Assembly (NCBI GenBank): GCA_963746825.1
Contig: CAVVCU010000005.1
Location: 558,001 to 622,000 of the forward strand
DNA from: JACVRW01 sp963746825
GTDB lineage: Bacteria; Actinomycetota; Thermoleophilia; Solirubrobacterales; Thermoleophilaceae
DNA length: 64,000 nucleotides
Direction of reading: 5' to 3'
In this document: positions 1 through 7,989 of the stretch, piece by piece
Layout: every line of letters starts with the position of its first letter
How positions within the stretch are numbered: the stretch's first letter is position 1
Notes under the pieces: generated by a model
What the model saw: only the letters and a program-made list of their open reading frames with translations
Told to the model about the DNA's origin: nothing
The model's database searches: none
Position numbers and translations under genes: made by a program

Positions 1-722
1 CTCGACATCGCGGACGTCGAGGCCTCGACGAAGATCCGGGCGAAGTACCTGCGTGCGCTGGAGAACGAGGAGTTCTCGATGCTCCCCGGCCCGACCTTCG
101 TCAAGACCTTTCTGCGCACCTACTCGGAGGCGCTGGGGCTCGATCCCCACCTCCTGGTGGAGGAGTACCGCGCGACTCACGAGGCGGGTGAGGAGCCCGA
201 GCCGCTGAGGCCGCTCGGACCCCCGGGCAGCCCGCGCGAGCGGCGCCGGGGGGCGGCGGTCCCCGGAACGTGCGGCCGCTGGCCGTGATCGCCCTGGGTG
301 TGCTGGCTGTGCTGGCGGCGCTGCTGGTGATCGGACTGCTGAGCTCGGACGACGGCGGGGGCGACGACGACCCCGGTCAGCAGGCAACGCAGCCAACTGA
401 GACCGAGCCGCCCCGCGAGCGCACCGAGCGCGAGCGCCCCGCCCCGCGGCCGCGTCGGGTGGTGCTGCGCATCGCGCCCGCGGCCGAGACCTACGTCTGC
501 GTCGACCGGGGGCCGGGTACCGAGACCAGCTTCGAGGGGACGCTTTCGGCGCCACGGACGTTCCGGGGCCCGCGCCTGCGGGTGAACCTGGGCAACACGT
601 CGGTGGAGATGACCCGCAACGGGAGGCCGTTTCCGATCGAGGCGGGTGGGGAGCCGGTGGGCTTCGCGTTCACCCCGCGCTCCAGCCGTCCGCTGCCCCT
701 GGGGGAGCGGCCCTGCGCATAG
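1..722 (+). CDS. rodZ: RodZ-like membrane HTH protein, 5'-partial and frame-disrupted
   Basis: Incomplete at the left edge. The frame beginning at base 1 encodes the end of a RodZ-type helix-turn-helix (KIRAKYLRALENEEF, then LPGPTFVKTFLRTYSEALG). It then runs out at 288. The rest continues in another frame: one transmembrane helix beginning VRPLAVIALGVLAVL at 270, an acidic and proline-rich linker, and a C-terminal domain like the DUF4115 domain of RodZ, stop at 722. RodZ proteins couple cytoskeleton and cell-wall synthesis at the membrane. The two halves join if one base is added, most easily in the G6 run at 248-253. I read this as one gene with an indel, either a sequencing error or a real mutation. 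No other gene fits the two halves. Confidence 0.75.
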
Positions 723-725
723 TCT
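720..725 (+). promoter_or_regulatory. -10 box of leaderless cinA
   Basis: TAGTCT lies 7 bases before the TTG at 733. Its first three bases are the rodZ stop codon TAG, so stop codon and promoter overlap. No Shine-Dalgarno sequence fits in the gap. Confidence 0.55.
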
Positions 726-732
726 TCGCTTC

Positions 733-2010
733 TTGGCGGCACGGGCAGGAATAGTCGTAACCGGCACTGAGGTGCTCACCGGGCGGGTGCGGGACCGAAA
801 CGGCCCCTGGCTCTCCGATCGCCTGCTCGAGCTGGGCATCGAGCTGGCCCACATCACCATCTGCGGCGACCGGCCCGAGGACATGCGCGCCCAGCTCGAG
901 TTCCTGACCGCCCAGGGCGTCGATCTGATCATCACGAGCGGCGGTCTCGGGCCCACCGCCGACGACCTCACCATCGAGGTGGTGGCCGAGTTTCGCGAGC
1001 GCCCGCTGTTTCTCGACGAGGACCTGGAAGCGCGCATCGCGGAGATTCTCCGCCCGCTGATGAAGCGCTTTCGCGACCTCGACTTCGAGGCGGTGCGGGC
1101 GTCCAACCGAAAGCAGGCGCTGGTGCCCGAGGGCGCCCACGTGATCTATCCGGCGGGCACGGCGCCCGGCCTGGTGGTGCCGGGCAAGCCGGCCATCGTC
1201 GTGCTGCCCGGCCCACCGCGCGAATTGCACGAGATGTGGCCTCAGGCGGTGGAGACGGAGGCATTTCAGGAGGCCGTGGGGGCGCGCACCCGCTACGAGC
1301 AGCAGACCCTGCGCCTGTTCGGCATACCCGAGTCGGAGATCGCCGAGACCCTGCGCGTGGCCGAGGGTGAGGTCGAGGGATTCGACTCCCTGGAGATCAC
1401 CACCTGCCTTCGCCGCGCGGAGGTGGAGGTGGTCACGCGCTGGGAGCCGAGCGCGGACGAGGCCTGGCGCGCCCTGCTCGAGTTGATCACCGAGCGTCAC
1501 GGGCGCACGCTGTTCTCGACCGACGGCTCGCGCGTCGACGACCAGGTGGCCGATCTGCTCGACGGCCGGCCCATGGCCGTGGCCGAGTCGTGCACCGCCG
1601 GGCTGATGGCCGCGCGCCTGACCGAGCGGGCGGGATCCTCGGCCTACTTCGCCGGCGGAGTGGTGGCCTACTCAAACCAGGCCAAGGTCGACCTGCTCGG
1701 GGTGGATCCGACGCTCATCGAGCGCCACGGCGCGGTTTCGCCCGAGGTGGCCGAGGCCATGACCGACGGCGCGCTCGAGCGCTTCGGGGCGCAGGCCGCG
1801 GTGTCGATCACCGGCGTGGCCGGGCCCGACGGGGGCACGGAGACCAAGCCGGTGGGCTACGTGTGCTGGTGCGCGAAGCTCGCCGGAGGTGAGGCCCTCG
1901 CGCGCGACGTGCGCCTGCCCGGCGACCGGGCCGAGATCCGCGACCGCTCCACCACGGTGGCGATGCACCTCATGCGGCGACTGCTGATGGGGGAGGACCT
2001 CCCGCTCTGA
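733..2010 (+). CDS. cinA: CinA: nicotinamide-nucleotide amidase / molybdopterin-binding-like domain protein
   Basis: About 425 aa, the usual length of two-domain CinA. The N-terminal molybdopterin-binding (MoCF) fold shows GIVVTGTEVLTGRV and TSGGLGPTADD. The C-terminal PncC-type amidase domain shows AESCTAGLMAARLTERAG and GVAGPDGGT. CinA C-terminal domains deamidate NMN to nicotinate mononucleotide in the pyridine nucleotide cycle; the N-terminal domain can act as an ADP-ribose pyrophosphatase in some species. The TTG start at 733 is chosen because family similarity begins at once (LAARAGIVVTGTE) and a -10 box sits 7 bases upstream; the open frame before it overlaps rodZ. The frame is intact. 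Confidence 0.93.
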   Translation: MAARAGIVVTGTEVLTGRVRDRNGPWLSDRLLELGIELAHITICGDRPEDMRAQLEFLTAQGVDLIITSGGLGPTADDLTIEVVAEFRERPLFLDEDLEARIAEILRPLMKRFRDLDFEAVRASNRKQALVPEGAHVIYPAGTAPGLVVPGKPAIVVLPGPPRELHEMWPQAVETEAFQEAVGARTRYEQQTLRLFGIPESEIAETLRVAEGEVEGFDSLEITTCLRRAEVEVVTRWEPSADEAWRALLELITERHGRTLFSTDGSRVDDQVADLLDGRPMAVAESCTAGLMAARLTERAGSSAYFAGGVVAYSNQAKVDLLGVDPTLIERHGAVSPEVAEAMTDGALERFGAQAAVSITGVAGPDGGTETKPVGYVCWCAKLAGGEALARDVRLPGDRAEIRDRSTTVAMHLMRRLLMGEDLPL

Positions 2011-2027
2011 GCGGCCCCCGCGCGCGC

Positions 2028-2570
2028 ATGTTCGTGGCGCTCGACCTGCCCGACGAGGCTCGCGAGCGCCTGGCGGCGTGGCGCGACGAGCTCACCGCGG
2101 GCCGCGGCGACCTCCGCCCCGTGGCCGAAGAGGCCCTGCACGTGACGCTCGTGTTCCTCGGCTGGCAGGACGAGAGCGCGGCGCAGGACATCGCACGAGC
2201 GGCCTTCGGCGCCGGCGAGGGGATCGGCGCGCCGGTCCTGAGCCCGGGCGGCGTGCGCGCGCTGCCGCCGCGCAACCCGCGCCTGTTCGCGCTGGATCTC
2301 GCGGACGAGGCCGGGCGAGCCACGGCGCTCCAGGGAGCGATGTCGGACGCGCTCGAGGCCGGGCGCTGGTATCGCCCCGAGAAACGGCCCTTCTGGCCCC
2401 ACCTCACGCTCGCGCGGGTGAAGCGAGGCGCCCGGCGCGTGGCCGGCCTGGCCGCCACGCAGCCGCCGGCCGGGCCTTTCCGGGCCGGCCAGGTGACGCT
2501 CTACCGCTCGACGCTTCGTCCTCAGGGCGCGCTATACGAGCCTCTGCAACGAACTAACCTCGCGGCGTGA
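2028..2570 (+). CDS. thpR: RNA 2',3'-cyclic phosphodiesterase (2H family)
   Basis: 180 aa. Two HxTx motifs characteristic of 2H phosphoesterases are present: HVTLVFLG near residue 38 and HLTLAR near residue 125. The family (ThpR/LigT) hydrolyses 2',3'-cyclic phosphate ends of RNA to 2'-phosphate and can ligate tRNA halves in vitro. The ATG at 2028 starts directly at the conserved MFVALDLPDEAR. It follows cinA by 17 bases and its stop overlaps the next start (GTGA), so it is probably cotranscribed on both sides. Confidence 0.88.
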   Translation: MFVALDLPDEARERLAAWRDELTAGRGDLRPVAEEALHVTLVFLGWQDESAAQDIARAAFGAGEGIGAPVLSPGGVRALPPRNPRLFALDLADEAGRATALQGAMSDALEAGRWYRPEKRPFWPHLTLARVKRGARRVAGLAATQPPAGPFRAGQVTLYRSTLRPQGALYEPLQRTNLAA

Positions 2571-2971
2571 GCTACGTCAAGGACCCCCGCGTCGACGAGT
2601 ACATCGATCCGCTGCCCGAGTGGCAGCAGCAGATCTGCCGGCGCGTGCGCGACCTCGTCCACGAGGCCGATCCCGAGGTCGAGGAGACGATCAAGCGCAG
2701 GGTCCAGCCCTACTTCGTGCTCGAGGGCAACATCTGCGCGCTGCTCGCGACCAAGAAGCACGTGAACGTCTTCCTGTACGACGGGGCCATCGTCCCCGAC
2801 CCCGAGGGCATAATCACCGCCGGCCACGGCAACAAGACCGCGCGGACGATCTCCATTCACGAGGACGAGCCGATCAACGAGCCCGCCCTCGTGGAGATGT
2901 TCCGGCAGATCATCGCCAACAACCGCGCCGGCGGCTGGCGCAAGATCAAGGCCGCCCGCGGCGAGGCCTGA
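2567..2971 (+). CDS. DUF1801 (YdhG-like) domain protein
   Basis: 134 aa, soluble, no signal or membrane segment. It matches the YdhG/DUF1801 pattern: an N-terminal helix (VDEYIDPLPEWQQQICRRVR), a VEETIKRRVQPYFVL strand-helix, and a central beta sheet (NICALLATKKHVNVFLYDG). The biochemical function of this fold is not established. The GTG start at 2567 overlaps the thpR stop by four bases, which suggests translational coupling; no better start lies upstream. Confidence 0.72.
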   Translation: MSYVKDPRVDEYIDPLPEWQQQICRRVRDLVHEADPEVEETIKRRVQPYFVLEGNICALLATKKHVNVFLYDGAIVPDPEGIITAGHGNKTARTISIHEDEPINEPALVEMFRQIIANNRAGGWRKIKAARGEA

Positions 2972-2976
2972 GCTCC

Positions 2977-4080
2977 GTGTACGCAAGGGTCGCCCGGCCG
3001 CTGCTCTTCCGCCTCGACGCCGAGCGCGCCCACAACCTCGCGCTGCGCTCGTGCGAGCTCGCGGGCCGGTTCGAGGTCACGCGGCGCGCCGCCGGCAACG
3101 CCTTCGGCTTCCACGACGAGCGCCTGCTCGTGGAGTGCGGGGGGCTGCGCTTCGCCAACCCGCTGGGCCTCGCCGCGGGCTTCGACAAGAACGCCCGCGC
3201 GGTCGCCCTGCTCAGCAGGCTCGGATTCGGCCACGTCGAGATCGGCTCGGTGTCGGCCTATCCGTCGGGCGGCAACCCGCGCCCGCGGCTGTTCCGGCTG
3301 CCCGAGGACGAGGCGATCGTGGTGTGTTACGGGGTGCCCAACGAGGGCGCCGAGGCCATCAGCCGCCGCCTCGACGGGCGGGTTCGCGGCGCGAAGCTGG
3401 GCGTGAACCTGGTCAAGACCAACGATCCGCAGCGGCCCGCCGTCGAGCCCGACGTGTACGAGGACTACGCGCGCTCGTTCGCCCTCGTGCAGGACCGGGC
3501 GGACTACGTCGCGCTCAACATGAGCTGCCCGAATTCGCCCGGCGATCGCGACTTCTTCGACCACCTGCCGCGCTTCGACAGCCTGCTGGCGCGGCTCGGT
3601 GAGCTCTCGCCGCGCGCGCCCGTGATCCTCAAGCTCAAGCCGACCCGCGACGAGGGCGTCCTGCGTGAGATCGTGGCCATCGCCGACGCCTACCCCTTCG
3701 TTGCCGGCTTCTCCATCAACCTCCCCGCGGGCAAGCCGGCCGACCTGCGCCTGAGCGCGCCGCGCGAGCGCCTGGAGGGCATGCCCGGAGCGGTCGGGGG
3801 CCGCCCGGTCGAGGCCTTGATCAACGACATCCTGGCGCGTCTGTACGGGATCGTCGGGCCGGACAGCCGCTACGGCCTGATGGCCGCCGGCGGCGTGTTC
3901 AGCGCGGCGGACGCGATGCGCAAGATCCGCCTGGGCGCTTCGGTGGTGCAGCTCTACAGCGGGCTCGTCTACCGCGGACCGCGGCTGGTGCGGGAGATCC
4001 TCGCCGGGCTGGTGGAGCAGCTGGAGCGCGAGGGCTTCGCCGGCGTGGCCGACGCCGTCGGCGCGGACGCGCGCGCGTGA
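2977..4080 (+). CDS. pyrD: Dihydroorotate dehydrogenase, class 2-like
   Basis: 367 aa. Oxidises dihydroorotate to orotate in pyrimidine synthesis. The N-terminal helix (YARVARPLLFRLDAERAHN) is the membrane/quinone-binding segment of class 2 enzymes. FMN-site motifs follow: GLAAGFDKNARA, GSVSAYPSGGNPRPRLFRL, LKLKPTRD, and the C-terminal AAGGVFSA...GASVVQLYSGLVYRGP. The GTG at 2977 gives the complete helix. Odd point: the active-site loop reads NMSCPNSPG, with Cys184 where class 2 enzymes carry serine and class 1 enzymes carry cysteine, and the usual GFNN is replaced by GVPNEG. The scaffold is class 2 but the catalytic base looks class 1. Its stop overlaps the next gene by four bases. Confidence 0.85.
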   Translation: MYARVARPLLFRLDAERAHNLALRSCELAGRFEVTRRAAGNAFGFHDERLLVECGGLRFANPLGLAAGFDKNARAVALLSRLGFGHVEIGSVSAYPSGGNPRPRLFRLPEDEAIVVCYGVPNEGAEAISRRLDGRVRGAKLGVNLVKTNDPQRPAVEPDVYEDYARSFALVQDRADYVALNMSCPNSPGDRDFFDHLPRFDSLLARLGELSPRAPVILKLKPTRDEGVLREIVAIADAYPFVAGFSINLPAGKPADLRLSAPRERLEGMPGAVGGRPVEALINDILARLYGIVGPDSRYGLMAAGGVFSAADAMRKIRLGASVVQLYSGLVYRGPRLVREILAGLVEQLEREGFAGVADAVGADARA

Positions 4081-4805
4081 TCCATCCGTCCGCGGCAATC
4101 GGCTTCTCGCGCTCGGCCGACGCCTACGAGCGCGCGCGGCCCGGCTATCCGGCCAACGCCGTCGAGCACGTGGTCTCCCAGCTTCCCGCCGGGGCCCGCG
4201 TGCTGGATCTCGCCGCCGGCACGGGCAAGCTCACGCGCCCGCTGATCGCCGCGGGGCTGGACGTGGTGGCGGTGGAGCCCGTGGCCGAGATGCGCGCCGC
4301 GCTGCCGGATTCCGTCGAATCTCACGAAGGCACGGCCCAGGCCATACCGGTCGCCGACGGGTCGGTGGACGCGGTCACCGTCGCGCAGGCCTTCCACTGG
4401 TTCGCCGAGGCGGCGGCGCTGCGGGAGATCCATCGCGTGCTGCGGCCGGGGGGCCTGCTCGCCCTGGTGTGGAACCGCCGGACGGAGGACGACCCCGTGA
4501 ACCGGCGCATCGACGAGCTGCTGGCGCCCTACAAGGACGCCGCGCCGACGCATCGCTTCAACGCCTGGCGATCGGCGTTCGAGGCCGTACCCGGGCTGTT
4601 CGGCACGCTGGAGGAGCGCGTGTTCGCCAACGAGCAGGTGCTCGACGCCGCCGGCTTCGAGGGGCGCATCGGCTCGATCAGCTTCATCGCCGCGCTCGAC
4701 GAGCCCGAGCGCTCGCGGGTGCTCGAGCAGGCGCGCGCGCTCGCCGGCGACGGGACGGCGGTGGTCCCATATCGCTGCGAGGTCCAGACCTGCCGGGCGC
4801 GCTGA
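4077..4805 (+). CDS. SAM-dependent class I methyltransferase
   Basis: 242 aa. Motif I is RVLDLAAGTGKLTRPL (residues ~43-58), followed by VVAVEPVAEM, a motif like DAVTVAQAFHWF, and RVLRPGGLLALVWN, all typical of Methyltransf_11 enzymes. The substrate cannot be read from sequence. The GTG start overlaps the pyrD stop in GTGA, so it is probably translated from the pyrD transcript. The last ~15 residues (VQTCRAR) are uninformative. Confidence 0.82.
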   Translation: MIHPSAAIGFSRSADAYERARPGYPANAVEHVVSQLPAGARVLDLAAGTGKLTRPLIAAGLDVVAVEPVAEMRAALPDSVESHEGTAQAIPVADGSVDAVTVAQAFHWFAEAAALREIHRVLRPGGLLALVWNRRTEDDPVNRRIDELLAPYKDAAPTHRFNAWRSAFEAVPGLFGTLEERVFANEQVLDAAGFEGRIGSISFIAALDEPERSRVLEQARALAGDGTAVVPYRCEVQTCRAR

Positions 4806-4806
4806 C

Positions 4807-4822
4807 CGTGACCAACGTCACG
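4807..4822. promoter_or_regulatory. Perfect 6-4-6 inverted repeat, candidate operator
   Basis: CGTGACCAACGTCACG. It lies just after the methyltransferase stop and 22 bases before the -10 box (TAGCTT, 4844-4849) of the next gene, so a bound protein would cover the -35 region. It also directly follows a stop codon but lacks a T-tract and has a 4-base loop, so a terminator is less likely. Confidence 0.45.
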
Positions 4823-4843
4823 GATGCTTGCCGCCGGCGTTCC

Positions 4844-4849
4844 TAGCTT
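4844..4849 (+). promoter_or_regulatory. -10 box of leaderless SnoaL-like gene
   Basis: TAGCTT with exactly 7 bases to the ATG at 4857; the intervening bases contain no ribosome-binding sequence. Confidence 0.55.
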
Positions 4850-4856
4850 CTCGCTC

Positions 4857-5405
4857 ATGTCCGATACCTACACGCCGGTTGTCGCCGGCGATGCCAAGGA
4901 ACTCGCCATCCAGACCCTCGACGCCATGCGCTCGGGCACCCGAGCCGACTTCGACGCGGTCTGTCATCCCGACTTCTACAACCACGAGCAGTTCGACGAG
5001 CCGCCCGCGGCGCGCGGCCTTGGTCCCTCGACCGCCCACGCCACCGCGCTCTGGCTGCGTGACGCGTTCGCCGACCTGCGCTGGGAGGTGCACGGCGTGG
5101 TGGCCGAGGACGACCTGGTGGTGGTCCACTGCACCATGTCGGGGCGCCACGTCAATCCGTTCGCCGCGTACGCGCGCGACGGATCCGTCGACGAGGTCTT
5201 CCCTCCGACCGGTGAGCGTTTCGCCACCACCCAGACCCACTGGCTGCGCATAGCCGACGGCAAGATGATCGAGCACTGGGCCAACCGCGACGATCTGGGC
5301 ACCGCCAAGCAGCTCGGCTGGGTGCCGCCCACCCCGCGCTACCTCGTCCGCATGGCCCTGGCCAAGCGGCGGGCCCGGCGGGCCGCGGCTAGGGGACCGG
5401 CGTGA
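4857..5405 (+). CDS. SnoaL-like / ester cyclase fold protein (NTF2 superfamily)
   Basis: 182 aa. The pattern of an N-terminal helix with a FYNHEQF-like strand, ALWLRDAFADLRWEVHGVVAEDDLVVVHCTMSGRH, and a closing strand HWLRIADGKMIEHWANRDD is that of SnoaL-like polyketide cyclase / ester cyclase proteins. Most such proteins have unknown substrates. The ATG at 4857 is preferred over an upstream ATG because a -10 box sits 7 bases before it and similarity begins after it. The last 17 bases overlap the convergent reductase gene. Confidence 0.75.
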   Translation: MSDTYTPVVAGDAKELAIQTLDAMRSGTRADFDAVCHPDFYNHEQFDEPPAARGLGPSTAHATALWLRDAFADLRWEVHGVVAEDDLVVVHCTMSGRHVNPFAAYARDGSVDEVFPPTGERFATTQTHWLRIADGKMIEHWANRDDLGTAKQLGWVPPTPRYLVRMALAKRRARRAAARGPA

Positions 5406-5886
5406 GCTCGATCACCGGGATCTGCCGGTGGGCCGCCCGCTTGCGGTAGGCCTTCCAGCCGGGATAGATCTCGATTCCCCGGGCGTACTCGCGCTCGCGC
5501 TCGTCGCCCTCGAGCTCTCGGGCGGTCATCTGCCGCTCCGTGCCCTCGAAGGCGACGGTGGCCGCCGGGTGGGCACGGAGGTTGTGGTACCAGGCCGGAT
5601 TTCGGTGCTGGCCGTAGTTGGACGCGATCACCATCAGCCGCTCCCCCTCGGGGAGGGCGACGAGCGGCAGCGTGTGGCGGCGGCCGCTCTTGGCGCCGGT
5701 CGTGGTGAGCATGACGATCGGCAGGCCCGCGACCCATGAGGCGAACGTCGCGCGCCCGCGCGTGAGCCGGAACACGACCCGGTCGATGTGGTGCAGCGTG
5801 CGCGCGTAGAACCAGGACACGGGCGGCCACGCGGCCGACACGCGCACGAATCGCCGGAGCGGGTTGGCCTGTTGGAGGGCGTACAC
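5389..5886 (-). CDS. F420-type nitroreductase family (Ddn-like) protein
   Basis: 165 aa. Matches the deazaflavin-dependent (F420H2) reductase family: PIVMLTTTGAKSGRRHTLPL, GERLMVIASNYGQHRNPAWYHNL, HPAATVAFEG. These split-barrel proteins use F420H2 to reduce quinones, nitro compounds or enones. The GTG at 5886 is chosen because the family alignment begins soon after it (VYALQQANPLRRF); a far longer open frame upstream is only the antisense of the neighbouring genes. The start faces the VOC gene with 22 bases between first bases of the start codons; CATACT at 5902-5897 is a candidate -10. Confidence 0.82.
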   Translation of the reverse strand: MYALQQANPLRRFVRVSAAWPPVSWFYARTLHHIDRVVFRLTRGRATFASWVAGLPIVMLTTTGAKSGRRHTLPLVALPEGERLMVIASNYGQHRNPAWYHNLRAHPAATVAFEGTERQMTARELEGDEREREYARGIEIYPGWKAYRKRAAHRQIPVIELTPVP

Positions 5887-5907
5887 GGCAGATGGGAGTA
5901 TGCGGCA

Positions 5908-6330
5908 ATGGAGCAGCGAGTGAGCGTCATAACCCTCGGCGTGCGCGACCTGGAGCGAGCACGAAGCTTCTACGAGGCGCTCGGATGGCGCACGCGAGCG
6001 GCGCCGGGCGACGACGTCGTGTTCTTCGCGGCGGGGGGCATGGTCTTCGCGCTGTGGGACCGGGCCCGGCTCGCCGAGGACAGCGGCGTGCAGGACGGCG
6101 GCGGCTGGGGCGGCGTGACCCTGGCTCACAACGTCCGCTCGCCGGCCGAGGTGGACGCCGTGACCGAGCAGGCGCGCTCGGCGGGCGCGACGATCGTGCG
6201 CGAGCCGGGGGAGACCTTCTGGGGCGGCTATTCGGCCGCCCTGCTGGACCCCGACGGCCACCCCTGGGAGATCGCCCACAATCCGCGGTGGAAGCTCCTC
6301 GAGGACGGATCGGTCGAGCTGCCCGCCTGA
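5908..6330 (+). CDS. VOC/glyoxalase superfamily protein
   Basis: 140 aa with the two beta-alpha-beta-beta-beta modules of the vicinal oxygen chelate fold: VITLGVRDLERARSFYEALGW at the N-terminus and SAALLDPDGHPWEIAHNPRW near the C-terminus. Metal ligands are not all obvious and the substrate is unknown; members act as dioxygenases, glyoxalases or resistance proteins. The ATG at 5908 begins at the conserved segment (MEQRVSVITLGVRD). Confidence 0.8.
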   Translation: MEQRVSVITLGVRDLERARSFYEALGWRTRAAPGDDVVFFAAGGMVFALWDRARLAEDSGVQDGGGWGGVTLAHNVRSPAEVDAVTEQARSAGATIVREPGETFWGGYSAALLDPDGHPWEIAHNPRWKLLEDGSVELPA

Positions 6331-6341
6331 CGGAACGGGGG

Positions 6342-6356
6342 CGAACGTCTGTCCGA
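6342..6356. promoter_or_regulatory. LexA (SOS) box of recA
   Basis: CGAACGTCTGTCCGA matches the actinobacterial consensus CGAAC-N4-GTTCGA with one mismatch. It lies 10 bases before the -10 TACCTT, where LexA would block polymerase. Confidence 0.7.
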
Positions 6357-6365
6357 TCCGACTCC

Positions 6366-6371
6366 TACCTT
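6366..6371 (+). promoter_or_regulatory. recA -10 box (leadered)
   Basis: TACCTT about 32 bases before the recA ATG. Unlike many genes here recA has a leader with a ribosome-binding sequence (GAGAGGA) ending 7 bases before the ATG. Confidence 0.55.
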
Positions 6372-6403
6372 GTGCATTCCGAGAACTTCGAGAGGACTGA
6401 CCG

Positions 6404-7510
6404 ATGGACAAGGAGCAGCAGAAGGCGGCGCAGGCGCGTGACTCCGCGCTGAAGAACGCCCTGGGGCAGATCGAGCGCCAGTTCGGCGCCGGCTCGATCA
6501 TGAAGCTGGGCGAGGCGGCGGCCGCGGTGCGCGTCCAGGCCATCCCAACCGGTGCGCTGTCGCTCGACCTCGCACTCGGGGTCGGCGGGGTGCCGCGCGG
6601 GCGCATCGTCGAGGTGTTCGGCCCCGAGTCGTCGGGAAAGACGACCCTGCTCTATCACGTGCTGGCCAACGCCCAGCGGCTGGGCGGGATCTGTGCGTTC
6701 ATCGACGCCGAGCACGCGATGGACCCGGGCTACGCGAAGCGCATCGGCGTGGACGTCGACGAGCTGCTCGTGTCCCAGCCCGACCACGGCGAGCAGGCGC
6801 TGGAGATCGCCGACCTGCTCATCCGCTCGGGCGCGGTCGACGTGGTGGCGATCGACTCGGTGGCCGCGCTGACCCCCAAGACCGAGCTCGAGGGCGCGAT
6901 GGGCGACCAGACGGTCGGCCTCCAGGCCCGGATGATGTCGCAGGCGATGCGCAAGCTGGCCGGCAACCTCAACCGCGCCAACACCCTGTGCATCTTCACG
7001 AACCAGATTCGCGAGAAGGTGGGAGTGATGTTCGGTTCCCCGGAGACCCAGCCCGGCGGCCGCGCGCTCAAGTTCTATTCCTCCCAGCGTCTCGACATCC
7101 GCCGCATCGAGACCCTCAAGGAGGGCACCGAGGCGGTAGGCAACCGCGTGCGCGTGAAGGTGGTCAAGAACAAGGTGGCCGCGCCCTTCCGCCAGGCCGA
7201 GTTCGACATCGAGTACGGCGCTGGTATCTCGAGCGAGGGCTGCATCCTCGACCTGGGCATCGAGCACAACATCGTCCAGAAGTCGGGCTCGTTCTTCTCC
7301 TACGGAGACGAGCGGATGGGCCAGGGGCGCAACAACGTCAAGGGCTACCTGCGCGAACATCCGGAGATCAACGCCGAGATCGAGCGCAAGATCTACGAGG
7401 CGCTCGAGGTGGAGCCGGCGCCGCTGATCGCGGTCGCACCGGTCGACCCACCGGACGGCGAGGCGCCCGCGCCTGAGGCGCCGCCGGCGCCCGAGGAGCA
7501 AGCCGCCTGA
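6404..7510 (+). CDS. recA: Recombinase RecA
   Basis: 368 aa, full length. Forms the ATP-dependent filament on single-stranded DNA for strand exchange and triggers LexA self-cleavage. Walker A is GPESSGKTT (residues ~73-81), Walker B VDVVAIDSVAAL, the L2 and ATP-cap regions are intact (TNQIREKVGVMFGSPETQPGG), and the C-terminal tail is acidic and proline-rich. The ATG at 6404 follows a good ribosome-binding site and a LexA-type box, so SOS control is expected. recX follows with overlapping stop and start. Confidence 0.98.
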   Translation: MDKEQQKAAQARDSALKNALGQIERQFGAGSIMKLGEAAAAVRVQAIPTGALSLDLALGVGGVPRGRIVEVFGPESSGKTTLLYHVLANAQRLGGICAFIDAEHAMDPGYAKRIGVDVDELLVSQPDHGEQALEIADLLIRSGAVDVVAIDSVAALTPKTELEGAMGDQTVGLQARMMSQAMRKLAGNLNRANTLCIFTNQIREKVGVMFGSPETQPGGRALKFYSSQRLDIRRIETLKEGTEAVGNRVRVKVVKNKVAAPFRQAEFDIEYGAGISSEGCILDLGIEHNIVQKSGSFFSYGDERMGQGRNNVKGYLREHPEINAEIERKIYEALEVEPAPLIAVAPVDPPDGEAPAPEAPPAPEEQAA

Positions 7511-7989
7511 GCGAGGAGATCGAGCACCGGCGAGCGGTCGAGCTGGCCTACCGGGCCATCGGCTACCGCGAGCGCACGGTGGCCGAGCTGCGCGGGTTTC
7601 TCGAGCGCAAGCACGTCGGGCCGCTGGTGATCGATGATGCGGTGGCCGAGCTGATTGAGGCCGGCGTGCTCGACGACGAGCGCTACGCCCGGCGCTTCAC
7701 CGAGGACAAGCGCGAGCTCGATCGGTGGGGCTCCCAGCGCATCGCGCGCGACCTTGCTCGGCGAGGGGTACCGCCCGATCTGATCGAGGCGGCGATCGCC
7801 GGGCGCAGCCGCGACGCGGAGCTGGAGAGCGCGCTGCAGGTTCTCGAGGGGCGCATGGGCCCGCCGGGGGACGACCGCGAGCGTGACCGCGCCTGGCGGC
7901 TGCTGGTCCGGCGCGGCTACGAAACCGAGGTCGCCTATGAGGCGGTTCGCCGCTACGAGCGGGCTGACCGAAACCTCCCGCTCGCTTGA
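7507..7989 (+). CDS. recX: RecX regulatory protein, apparent CTG start
   Basis: RecX modulates RecA filaments. The frame matches RecX helical repeats: AVELAYRAIGYRERTVAELRGFL, VAELIEAGVLDDERYARRFTED, and LARRGVPPDLIEAAI. Family similarity begins near base 7525, well before the first ATG/GTG/TTG (GTG 7579), and the frame is closed by TGA at 7474. The only sensible start is CTG at 7507, which overlaps the recA stop as CTGA and would give a normal ~160 aa protein beginning SEEIEHRRAVELAY. A base change or sequencing error of an original ATGA is equally possible. Confidence 0.85.
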   Translation: MSEEIEHRRAVELAYRAIGYRERTVAELRGFLERKHVGPLVIDDAVAELIEAGVLDDERYARRFTEDKRELDRWGSQRIARDLARRGVPPDLIEAAIAGRSRDAELESALQVLEGRMGPPGDDRERDRAWRLLVRRGYETEVAYEAVRRYERADRNLPLA

